A stretch of 7,901 bases of DNA. It comes from Saprospiraceae bacterium (GTDB taxonomy: Bacteria; Bacteroidota; Bacteroidia; Chitinophagales; Saprospiraceae). How positions within the stretch are numbered: position 1 is the first letter of the stretch; each line of letters starts with the position of its first letter. This document shows, in pieces, positions 1-6,617 of the stretch. The position numbers and the translations under genes are program-made. The stretch spans positions 1 to 7,901 of the forward strand of contig JAJDFU010000114.1 in NCBI GenBank assembly GCA_020528935.1. Direction: 5' to 3'. The notes beneath the pieces are model-generated. The model saw nothing but the letters and a program-made list of their open reading frames with translations. It ran no database searches and was not told the origin of the DNA.

Positions 1-59
1 CGCATCGAAGGGTAAAAGAATCACCCATTTCACATCTGTTTTTTACAAAAACCAAATCC

Positions 60-1103
60 ATGAAGCTTTTTCGTTTTACTCTATTGGCATGTATCATCAT
101 TTGCCTGTCCGGCAGCCTGAAGGCGCAGGAAGACCAGGACACCCTGGTAGAGGGCTGGAATACCTCCGTCAGCGTTGGGCTGGACCTGGCCCAGCTTTTT
201 CAGCTCAACCCTAAGCAGGGCGCCGGCCAGAACAATTTCGGCTTCGGGGGCGCCATTTTCGGGGACGCCATATACAGGAAAAACCGGATCCTGTGGGAGA
301 ACGGCGCTTCCTGGCAGGTGGGACTCCAAAAAGTGGGGGCGGGCCTCATTTTCATTCCCCCCGTTTCCATCGGACAGGAAGGCCGCCTGGAAAAAGTACC
401 GTACCAGAAAAATATAGACGAACTGCGCATTGGGTCCAAGCTGGGCTATGCCCTGGACCGCAAGCGAAAATGGTATGCCACAGGGGCCTTTACCCTGTTT
501 ACCAATACCCTGCGCACCTACCCCGGACCGCCGACCTACCCGGGTAACTTTTTGCGCAATATCGTGGATACCCTGACTAATACGGCCTTCTTCAACCCGG
601 CTTTCATCACCCTTTCCGTGGGTATTGAGTTCAAACCCGATGAGCATTGGTCCTTTTACTACTCGCCCATCGGAGCCAAGTGGATCGTAGTGCCCGACGA
701 TCAGATCGCCGCTCTGGGCATACACGGAAACCCCGTACGGGGCGAGCGCGACCCCGTTACGGGACTATTCACGGATTTTGATAATGTGGATCGCCAATTC
801 GGATCGCTTTTCCGGGCGGCTTACCAAAATCAATTCTGGAAAGACCGGTTATTTGTCCGTTCCTCCCTTCTGCTGTATTCCAACTATTTGCGCAATCCGC
901 AGAATATTGACGTAGACTGGACCAACGAGATATCCCTGGAAGTGTTCAAGGGCCTGAAGCTCACCTTCCTGCTCAACCTCTTCTACGATGACGACGTGCT
1001 GGTGCAGATCACGGATTACGATTCCCCCGGCGGGGTAAGTGGGCTGGGCAAGCGCATCAGCCTGACCCAGCAGTTTTTGGTCAACTACAAGATCACCTTC
1101 TGA
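60..1103 (+). CDS. DUF3078 family outer-membrane beta-barrel protein
   Basis: The 347-residue product begins with a typical signal peptide: basic residues at 2-5, a hydrophobic core at about 7-20, and a likely cleavage after the SLKA sequence near residue 22. The rest alternates hydrophobic and polar residues in short strands and ends in phenylalanine (NYKITF), as expected of an outer-membrane barrel recognised by the BAM machinery. The family call rests on features I recall from DUF3078 proteins of Bacteroidota: a KWYATGAF-like strand (137-144), WSFYYSPIGAKWIVVPD (197-213), NPQNIDVDW (279-287) and a late LFYDDDV (307-313). The family has no established function. The conserved N-terminal SQ..NW-type motif looks divergent here. 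No Shine-Dalgarno is visible; the ATG follows an A-rich leader (acaaaaaccaaatcc), common in this phylum. The gene is probably monocistronic, because a strong hairpin follows. Its role in the envelope is inferred. Confidence 0.85.
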   Translation: MKLFRFTLLACIIICLSGSLKAQEDQDTLVEGWNTSVSVGLDLAQLFQLNPKQGAGQNNFGFGGAIFGDAIYRKNRILWENGASWQVGLQKVGAGLIFIPPVSIGQEGRLEKVPYQKNIDELRIGSKLGYALDRKRKWYATGAFTLFTNTLRTYPGPPTYPGNFLRNIVDTLTNTAFFNPAFITLSVGIEFKPDEHWSFYYSPIGAKWIVVPDDQIAALGIHGNPVRGERDPVTGLFTDFDNVDRQFGSLFRAAYQNQFWKDRLFVRSSLLLYSNYLRNPQNIDVDWTNEISLEVFKGLKLTFLLNLFYDDDVLVQITDYDSPGGVSGLGKRISLTQQFLVNYKITF

Positions 1104-1124
1104 GCCTGAATTTGACGCCCGAGG

Positions 1125-1158
1125 GAAGGACCCGGCTGTGCACATGGCCGGGTTCTTC
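1125..1158 (+). terminator. Strong hairpin terminator after the DUF3078 gene
   Basis: The arms gaaggacccggc (1125-1136) and gccgggttcttc (1147-1158) pair over 12 bases with one G-T wobble, around a 10-base loop. The hairpin starts 21 bases after the stop codon and ends 33 bases before the polA start. The 3' arm is partly T-rich (ttcttc), but no long T tract follows. The A-rich 5' arm against the T-rich 3' arm suggests a bidirectional-type intrinsic terminator. It should insulate polA from the upstream gene. Confidence 0.75.
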
Positions 1159-1191
1159 GTATCTTAGAAGCTGTTCCAATCCCCTGACGCT

Positions 1192-3981
1192 ATGCCCGAT
1201 AAGCGCTTGTTCCTGCTCGATGGCCACGCCTTGGTGTACCGCGCTCATTTTGCCTTTATCGCCCGCCCGCTGATCAACTCCAAGGGCGTAAACACTTCGG
1301 CCGTCACCGGCTTTACCCGCACCCTCTGGGACCTGATGAAAACCCAGGAGCCGACTCACCTGGCCGTGGTATTCGACCCGGAAGGCCCTACCTTCCGAAA
1401 CGAGATGTACACCGAGTACAAGGCCAACCGGGAGGAGCAGCCCGATGACATCCGCGTCGCCCTGCCCTACATCCGGCAGATCCTGGAAGCCTGGCACATC
1501 CCGACCCTGGCTGTGGATAATTTCGAGGCCGACGACGTGATCGGCACCCTGGCCAAGCAGGCCGAACAGGCGGGTTATACCGTCTATATGGTCACCCCCG
1601 ACAAGGATTTCGGTCAGCTGGTCTCCCAGAATATCTTCCTCTACAAGCCGTCCCGGCAGGGCAATGGGGTGGAGATCATGGGGGAGGAAGAGATCTGCAA
1701 GAAATGGGACATCCGGCAGGTAGACCAGGTCGTGGATATGCTGGGGCTACAGGGCGACAGCATCGACAACATTCCGGGCATTCCGGGCATTGGCCCTAAA
1801 ACGGCGGCCAAGCTGCTGGCCAAGTACGATACCATTGAGGGGGTGATCGAGCACGCGGAAGAACTGAAAGGCAAGCAGAAAGAGCGCGTGATCGAACATG
1901 CCGACCAGGCCCGGCTATCCAAAGACCTGGCGCGAATCAATATAGAAGTGCCCATCGAATTTGATGAGCAGGCCTTCACCCTGGACGAACCGGACCGGGA
2001 AAGGCTGGCAGAGATCTTCCGCGAATTGGAGTTTCGCACCCTGGCCCGGGATATACTCGGGGGAGCCCGGCAAGGAGAGGAGAACACGGCTCAGGGCGAT
2101 CTTTTTTCCGGGCAGGACAACGGCGGGCTGCATCCCAAACCCATACCCGATCATTCGGTAGCCACCAAAAACCTGGATAATACGCCACACACCTACCATC
2201 TGATCGACAGCCCGGAAAAGCAGAAGGCACTCATCGAGCTGCTCCAAAGCCAGTCCAGCATCTGTTTCGATACCGAGACGACTTCGCTCAACGCCAATGA
2301 GGCGGAATTAGTCGGGCTTTCCTTTGCCGTACAGCCCCACGAGGCCTACTACGTGCCGGTGCCGGCCGATGAGAAGGCCGCTCAGCGCGTAGTGGATGCC
2401 TTCCGGCCTGTGCTGGAGGATGCTTCCATAGAAAAGGTGGCCCAGAACATCAAGTACGACGCCCTGGTGCTTCGGTGGTACGGCCTGGAGCTGCAGGGGC
2501 CCGTCTTTGATACGATGATCGCGCATTATCTGCTGGAGCCCGGGCTGCGCCACAATATGGATTACCTGGCCGAAACCTACCTGAAGTACCGCCCCGTATC
2601 CATTGAGACCCTCATCGGAAAAAAGGGGAAGAAGCAGCTGAACATGCGGGAGGTGCCGGTGGAGAAGGTGACCGACTACGCTGCCGAAGATGCCGACATT
2701 ACGCTGCAACTCAAGGAATATCTGGCCCCCCGCCTGGAAAAGGAAGGACTTACCGAATTGTACCGGGAGCTGGAAGCCCCCTTGGTGCCCGTGCTCGTGG
2801 ACATGGAGTACGAAGGCATCAACCTGGATGTGGACTTCCTGAACCAATACGCCGGAGAACTTCACGAGCAGGTCAGGGCCCTGGAAAAAACAGTGCACGA
2901 AAAAGCGGGAACTCCATTCAATATCGCTTCGCCCAAACAAGTGGGCGAGGTCCTGTTCGACAAAATGGGCCTACCCTACCGCTGGCGCAAGACCAAGTCG
3001 GGCCAGTACTCCACCAACGAGGAAAAACTGTCGGAGCTCGCCGCCGACTACGACATCGCCCGGGACATCCTGGACCACCGCGGTCTCACCAAATTGTTGA
3101 GCACCTACGTAGAGGCCCTGCCCAGGATGGTCAATCCGCGCACCGGCCGCATCCACTCTTCCTTCAATCAGGCCATTGCCGCCACGGGGCGCCTGAGCTC
3201 CAACAATCCCAACCTGCAGAACATTCCCATCCGCACCGAGGAAGGGGCACGGGTGCGGGAGGCTTTTATTCCACGGGATAAGGACCACCTCATTCTGGCG
3301 GCCGACTACAGCCAGATCGAGTTGCGCCTCATCGCCGAGATCAGCGGCGACGAGGCCATGCTGGACGCCTTCCGGAAAGGCCAGGACATCCACCGGGCTA
3401 CGGCGGCCCGCGTATTCGAAGTGCCCTACGCGGAAGTGAGCCGCGAGCAGCGCTACCGCGCCAAGACCGTCAATTTCAGTATTGTATACGGGGCGGGTTC
3501 CACCAATCTCAGCCAGCAACTCGGCATCAAGCGCAGCGAGGCCGCCGAGCTGATCGAACAGTATTTCAAGCAATATACCGGCTTGAAAAAATACATGGAC
3601 GATATCGTGCGGGAGGCCCGCGAAAAAGGCTATGTGACCACCTTGCGGGGCCGCCGGCGATACCTGCGCGATATCAACTCCAAGAGCTCCCTGGAGCGGG
3701 GCAATGCCGAGCGCATGGCCATCAATACCCCTATACAGGGCTCGGCCGCCGATATGATCAAGCTGGCCATGATCGGCATTCACAAAGCGTTTGCCGAAAA
3801 GCAATTCCGCAGCAAGATGGTGCTGCAGGTCCACGACGAACTCGTCTTCGATGCGCACAAGGACGAACTGGATGCGATCCAACCCCTGATCGAAGAGCAT
3901 ATGAAAAACGCCCTGCCCGGCCTCGGGGTGCCCATCCTGGTGGAAATGGGTGTGGGTGAGAACTGGAAAGCGGCGCATTGA
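1192..3981 (+). CDS. polA: DNA polymerase I (5' nuclease, 3'-5' exonuclease, polymerase)
   Basis: This 929-residue enzyme fills gaps, removes RNA primers in Okazaki fragment processing and serves excision repair. The 5' nuclease domain (about 1-290) shows FEADD (111-115), TPDKDF (135-140), GDSIDNIPG (188-196) and a helix-hairpin-helix with GIGPKTAAKLL (199-209). A polar, low-conservation linker (about 290-335) follows. The proofreading domain (about 336-520) keeps all its acidic metal ligands: D360 and E362 in DTE, D423 in NIKYD, and Y496/D500 in YAAED. The polymerase domain has motif A DYSQIELR (D705), motif B R754, K758, F762 and Y766 in RYRAKTVNFSIVYG, and motif C QVHDELVF (D882). These catalytic positions carry the same numbers as in E. 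coli Pol I, and length is normal. Phe at 762, rather than Tyr, is the residue linked to dideoxynucleotide discrimination. The start at MPDKRLFLLDGHAL fits the family N-terminus. A weak TAnnTTTG-like element (tatcttag, 1160-1167) lies just upstream. The DUF1648 gene 15 bases downstream is probably cotranscribed. Confidence 0.98.
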   Translation: MPDKRLFLLDGHALVYRAHFAFIARPLINSKGVNTSAVTGFTRTLWDLMKTQEPTHLAVVFDPEGPTFRNEMYTEYKANREEQPDDIRVALPYIRQILEAWHIPTLAVDNFEADDVIGTLAKQAEQAGYTVYMVTPDKDFGQLVSQNIFLYKPSRQGNGVEIMGEEEICKKWDIRQVDQVVDMLGLQGDSIDNIPGIPGIGPKTAAKLLAKYDTIEGVIEHAEELKGKQKERVIEHADQARLSKDLARINIEVPIEFDEQAFTLDEPDRERLAEIFRELEFRTLARDILGGARQGEENTAQGDLFSGQDNGGLHPKPIPDHSVATKNLDNTPHTYHLIDSPEKQKALIELLQSQSSICFDTETTSLNANEAELVGLSFAVQPHEAYYVPVPADEKAAQRVVDAFRPVLEDASIEKVAQNIKYDALVLRWYGLELQGPVFDTMIAHYLLEPGLRHNMDYLAETYLKYRPVSIETLIGKKGKKQLNMREVPVEKVTDYAAEDADITLQLKEYLAPRLEKEGLTELYRELEAPLVPVLVDMEYEGINLDVDFLNQYAGELHEQVRALEKTVHEKAGTPFNIASPKQVGEVLFDKMGLPYRWRKTKSGQYSTNEEKLSELAADYDIARDILDHRGLTKLLSTYVEALPRMVNPRTGRIHSSFNQAIAATGRLSSNNPNLQNIPIRTEEGARVREAFIPRDKDHLILAADYSQIELRLIAEISGDEAMLDAFRKGQDIHRATAARVFEVPYAEVSREQRYRAKTVNFSIVYGAGSTNLSQQLGIKRSEAAELIEQYFKQYTGLKKYMDDIVREAREKGYVTTLRGRRRYLRDINSKSSLERGNAERMAINTPIQGSAADMIKLAMIGIHKAFAEKQFRSKMVLQVHDELVFDAHKDELDAIQPLIEEHMKNALPGLGVPILVEMGVGENWKAAH

Positions 3982-3996
3982 TCGGAACCCGGAAGG

Positions 3997-4488
3997 ATGG
4001 ACCGCCCTCGAATCCGCATAGAACCCACCGCTTTCGACCTCCTCCTGGAAGGTTTGAGCCTGCTGGCTTTGCTGATCCTGGCAGGCCTGCCCCTGTTCTA
4101 TTGGGGCCAGCTGCCGGATACCGTTCCCACTCATTTCGACGCCGGCGGCCGGCCCGACAGCTACGGGAGCAAGGGTTCCCTGCTCGCATTGCCCGGTATC
4201 GCGATCGCTTTGTACGTCGTGCTCACGGCCATGCAGCGCGTACCGCACACCTTCAATTATCCCATAGAGGTCAACCCGGGCAATGCCAAGCGGTTGTACC
4301 GCCACTCGGTGCGCATGCTGCGGCTGCTCAAAATGACGATTTTGCTGGGGTTCACCTTCATCCTGCACCGCGTCATCCTCGTCGTGTTGGGACAGGCCCA
4401 GGGCCTGGGCGCCTGGGTTTTACCAGTTTTTCTGCTGACGATTGCCCTGGGCATCGGCTACGGGCTCTGGCCGGCTTTCCGCAGATAG
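3997..4488 (+). CDS. DUF1648 domain membrane protein
   Basis: The product has 163 residues and about four hydrophobic helices, at roughly 17-37, 62-80, 110-131 and 138-158. Between the first two sits the sequence LPDTVPTHFDAGGRPDSYGSK (39-59), close to the DUF1648 signature of the form LP..IP.HF...G.PD.w..K. DUF1648 occurs in SdpI-like immunity and membrane proteins and in many small stand-alone proteins of unknown function; no function can be assigned here beyond an inner-membrane location. The start codon directly follows a purine-rich ggaagg, too close for an ordinary Shine-Dalgarno spacing. It begins 15 bases after the polA stop, so cotranscription with polA is likely; a functional link is not implied. 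An alternative frame beginning at 3978 is open for 191 codons but has a low-complexity Arg/Pro/Gly-rich composition and is not a gene. Confidence 0.85.
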   Translation: MDRPRIRIEPTAFDLLLEGLSLLALLILAGLPLFYWGQLPDTVPTHFDAGGRPDSYGSKGSLLALPGIAIALYVVLTAMQRVPHTFNYPIEVNPGNAKRLYRHSVRMLRLLKMTILLGFTFILHRVILVVLGQAQGLGAWVLPVFLLTIALGIGYGLWPAFRR

Positions 4489-4501
4489 CCCGATCGGGGC
4501 T
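4487..4501 (+). terminator. Short GC hairpin at the DUF1648 stop codon (possible weak terminator)
   Basis: The arms agccc (4487-4491) and gggct (4497-4501) pair over 5 bases around a 5-base loop, overlapping the TAG stop. Only a short, mixed tctgt follows instead of a T tract. It may help end the polA-DUF1648 transcript, but the stem is short and the case is weak. Confidence 0.25.
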
Positions 4502-4630
4502 TCTGTACAGGCGGGAACAAAGGAACGATGTGATTTCGTTTTGTATAGAGTAGTCTAATACCGCTTCAAGTACGAAATAACTTCCAGGTCATTTCATACT
4601 TGAAACCGTATAATATAAATACATGATTAT
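4489..4630 (+). promoter_or_regulatory. AT-rich intergenic region, probable promoter of the downstream two-gene unit
   Basis: The right half of this 142-base gap is clearly richer in A and T than the genes on both sides. It carries an imperfect palindrome (4565-4604) and an AT-rich stretch, gtataatataaatac (4608-4622), just before the next start codon. A promoter is inferred from this composition and from its position ahead of two closely spaced genes. I could not identify a convincing pair of Bacteroidota -33 (TTG) and -7 (TAnnTTTG) elements at proper spacing. A TTGAAA and a TATAAT are present but only 3 bases apart, so they do not form a sigma70 promoter. Confidence 0.4.
4565..4604. repeat. 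Imperfect inverted repeat (14-base arms) upstream of the 4631 gene
   Basis: The arms are ttcaagtacgaaat (4565-4578) and atttcatacttgaa (4591-4604), complementary at 13 of 14 positions (one C-A mismatch), around a 12-base spacer. It lies 26 bases before the start codon of the small helical protein. The arms are AT-rich with no T tract after them, so a regulator binding site or a leader RNA hairpin fits better than a terminator. The function is inferred from position alone. Confidence 0.6.
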
Positions 4631-5002
4631 ATGCAATTATTCTTCTGGAAGAAAAAACCCCGGGAAGAAGACCCCCTGGAAAAACACAAAAAAGAGATCC
4701 TGAAGGCTATAAAAAAAGTAGAGGGCAGGGTCAATCAGGTACGGGGCTTCTGGATTCAGCGGCAGCATGTGTTCTCCAAAGAGCAATTGCGCCAGGATGG
4801 CGAACTCCATTCGGCCTACGAGGAGATCCGGCAGATGCTGAACACTATGAAAGAGCGGCTGGAAGAAGGCGAAACGGAGGAATACCACCAAATCAGGGGG
4901 GCTGTTGTGGAAATGGAGCAGAAAATGCTCCACCTCATCGAAAAAATAGACGAACGGCCCCCTACCTTAAGGGAGAAATGGGCAAATTGGTTGGAAGAAT
5001 AA
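4631..5002 (+). CDS. Small charged alpha-helical protein, unknown function
   Basis: The 123-residue product is not one I recognise. It is rich in Glu, Lys, Arg and Gln and nearly free of Gly and Pro between about 15 and 108, so it should be almost entirely helical. Heptad-like spacing of hydrophobic residues suggests coiled coils at about 17-45 and 60-108. The N-terminus (MQLFFWKKKPREED) has a short aromatic patch followed by basic residues, which could touch a membrane, but there is no signal peptide or full transmembrane segment. The C-terminus is WANWLEE. The ATG at 4631 has no Shine-Dalgarno and follows an AT-rich leader. The ATG at 4623 is in another frame. The gene ends 15 bases before the NuiA-like gene on the same strand, so the two are probably cotranscribed. 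Its base composition looks more A-rich than its neighbours. It may be a partner or scaffold of the downstream protein, which is speculation. Confidence 0.75.
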   Translation: MQLFFWKKKPREEDPLEKHKKEILKAIKKVEGRVNQVRGFWIQRQHVFSKEQLRQDGELHSAYEEIRQMLNTMKERLEEGETEEYHQIRGAVVEMEQKMLHLIEKIDERPPTLREKWANWLEE

Positions 5003-5017
5003 TTCACCCACACGCTT

Positions 5018-5833
5018 ATGGCCCGCATTCCCAAAGAAAAAGTCCACGAGGTGCTGGACGCTGCGGCCGCCCGCATTCTCAAAGCCGGTGGTCCGGACGG
5101 CATCGTGAGCCGGCGCGACTTTCGCCGGCTGCTCTTCTCGCTGGGCGGCGACGAGTGGCGGCTGGTCAATCTGCTGTACCGGTTTATGGATCACCGCGAT
5201 TACCGGCCCGGCGCCCGCATCACGCGTGCCGATATCGAGGATTCGCTGGACTACATCAAGACCAAACTCATCGACGCCTACGACCTGGACGACGACGGCC
5301 TTTCGCCGGAGGAAGTTGCCGAGATGTCGGCCCTGGGGAAGTATGCCGTACAACTCGCCCGTGCACTGATGGATCAGTCCTCACCCCGTGTCGCCACCGG
5401 CCTGGAACTAAAGGAAAAACTGGAGCCCTTGCTGGAAGGGCTCTTTCTCTTCGGGTTCGGCTCGGAGGGGGATTACCCATTTGAAGCCTTTCATCGGGAG
5501 GCCTCGCTGGACAAGCTCCATCGAGATACTTTTGCGCAGGCCCTGGAGCTGGACCTCGACGATCCGGAGCAGGCCATTCAGCGCTACGTGGAGGATACCT
5601 CGGCATTTCAGCGCGATTTTCAGGCGTATCATCGGGATTTCCGGGAAGACCTGGGCGAGCCAGCCGCACAAGTGGCCCGGCTTCTGGAGAAGAACCTGCG
5701 CGACCGGCGCATTTTCATCCTGGGGCTGGACGACTGGCGGGTCTATCCCCGGGCCGATCACCCCTGGTACTGGGTGGGCATCGCCCCGGACGGCAGCCTG
5801 GCCGGGCTGAGGTCGCAGGTGATCTGGACCTGA
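5018..5833 (+). CDS. NuiA-like nuclease inhibitor domain protein with N-terminal EF-hand-like region
   Basis: The 271-residue product has no signal peptide, so it should be cytoplasmic. Residues about 130-271 resemble the Anabaena nuclease inhibitor NuiA (about 135 residues), which blocks the sugar-nonspecific nuclease NucA. Shared features, compared from memory, are a helix then GLFLFGFGSEGDYPFEAF (141-158, NuiA: GLLFMSESEYPFEVF), a helix ending LEKNLRD (223-229), a strand near WYWVGIAPDGSLAGL (250-264, NuiA: IVGQTASGNLAGL) and a C-terminal threonine. The NuiA residues known to enter the nuclease active site, a Glu before YPFE and the terminal Thr, match E150 and T271. Residues 1-120 hold three helix-loop-helix units; only the third (D89, D91, D93, G94) is rich in acidic residues, and its loop is about one residue short of a classical EF-hand. 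Calcium binding is therefore doubtful. It probably forms an operon with the gene 15 bases upstream. No NucA-type nuclease is seen in the window. The inhibitor function is inferred. Confidence 0.8.
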   Translation: MARIPKEKVHEVLDAAAARILKAGGPDGIVSRRDFRRLLFSLGGDEWRLVNLLYRFMDHRDYRPGARITRADIEDSLDYIKTKLIDAYDLDDDGLSPEEVAEMSALGKYAVQLARALMDQSSPRVATGLELKEKLEPLLEGLFLFGFGSEGDYPFEAFHREASLDKLHRDTFAQALELDLDDPEQAIQRYVEDTSAFQRDFQAYHRDFREDLGEPAAQVARLLEKNLRDRRIFILGLDDWRVYPRADHPWYWVGIAPDGSLAGLRSQVIWT

Positions 5834-5834
5834 G

Positions 5835-6617
5835 CTAGGTCGTTTTCATCCGCTTGATCAGGCGGGCCAGCAGGCCCGGAAAGAACCGCTTGATGTAAAT
5901 GGCCGCGATTTCCCAGCCGCCGATATAGACCTCCCGCTTTTGTCGGCCAACGGCTCTCACAATGCGCCGGGCGCACTCGTCGGGATCCATGCCCTTGCTT
6001 TGGCCGGCATCCATTTTGCCGTGTTTTTCACCGGTGGCGGTGAGGGCATTGCGCGATACATCCGTGCGGATCCAGCCCGGGCAGACGAGCGTAACGCGAA
6101 GGCCCCGGTCTTCCACCTCGGCCCGCAGGCCGTCGAAAAAGCCGTGCAGGGCGTGCTTGGAAGCGGCGTAAGCCGTGCGCAGGGGCGTGGAGAACTTGCC
6201 CGCCAGGCTGCTGATGGCGACCAGCTGCCCGCTGCCGCGATCCAGCATGTGAGGCAGGACGGCCTTGGTGAGGGCCACGGTGCCCAGGAAGTTGACCGCC
6301 AGGATCCGCCGGTCCACTTCGAAGGTCGTCTCGGCGGCCAGGCTGCGCTGAGAAATGCCTGCATTATTGATGAGGATGTCCAGGCCGCCGGTTTCGGCAA
6401 GCACCTTCCGGGCTACCTGCTCGCACTGATCGAAATCCGATACGTCGAGGGGATAGATCCAAACGGAGCCGGCTCCCCTGCAGTTGGCCCTGACCTCTTC
6501 CAGTTTGCCGGCGCTGCGCGCCGAAAGGACCAGAGAAGCGCCTTCTGCGGCATACGCATAGGCCAGCGCTTCCCCAATGCCGGAGGAGGCCCCCGTGATC
6601 CATACCGTTTTATTCAT
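5835..6617 (-). CDS. Short-chain dehydrogenase/reductase (SDR) family oxidoreductase
   Basis: The 260-residue product is a classical SDR, an NAD(P)-dependent oxidoreductase with a Rossmann fold. The cofactor motif TGASSGIG is at 8-15, and SAR (32-34) follows the second strand, which suggests NADP preference. DVS (58-60) and NNAG (84-87) are in place. The catalytic set is N109, S137, Y150 and K154 (YAASK), followed by PGWIRTD (180-186). The C-terminal tail, WEIAAIYIKRFFPGLLARLIKRMK, is hydrophobic and basic, as in the DHRS7-like branch, and could associate with membranes. The substrate is unknown. The start was set at MNKTVWITG (6617), because the frame open back to 6749 adds 44 residues that resemble no SDR N-terminus. 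A -7-like box (tatatttc on the minus strand, 6650-6643) sits about 25 bases upstream without a clear -33 partner. It lies downstream of the cyclase gene and converges on the NuiA-like gene, with one base between the stop codons. Confidence 0.95.
   Translation of the reverse strand: MNKTVWITGASSGIGEALAYAYAAEGASLVLSARSAGKLEEVRANCRGAGSVWIYPLDVSDFDQCEQVARKVLAETGGLDILINNAGISQRSLAAETTFEVDRRILAVNFLGTVALTKAVLPHMLDRGSGQLVAISSLAGKFSTPLRTAYAASKHALHGFFDGLRAEVEDRGLRVTLVCPGWIRTDVSRNALTATGEKHGKMDAGQSKGMDPDECARRIVRAVGRQKREVYIGGWEIAAIYIKRFFPGLLARLIKRMKTT

Noticed and set aside
1780..1801. Short direct repeat attccgggc in tandem inside polA
   Set aside because: It encodes the normal IPGIPGIG segment of the helix-hairpin-helix in the 5' nuclease domain.
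2971..4368. Open frame of 465 codons on the minus strand, opposite polA and the DUF1648 gene
   Set aside because: It lies opposite genes with clear family motifs, and its product is His/Gln/Gly-rich with no recognisable domain. It is an antisense shadow caused by GC-rich codon use.
4600..4614. TTGAAA and TATAAT as a sigma70-type promoter
   Set aside because: The two hexamers are only 3 bases apart, and Bacteroidota use a different consensus.
4700..4760. Resemblance of AIKKVEGRVNQVRGF in the small protein to the RIEGQVRGI motif of CsoR/FrmR metal sensors
   Set aside because: The match is superficial: the metal-binding Cys and His residues of that family are absent, and the length and remaining sequence do not fit.
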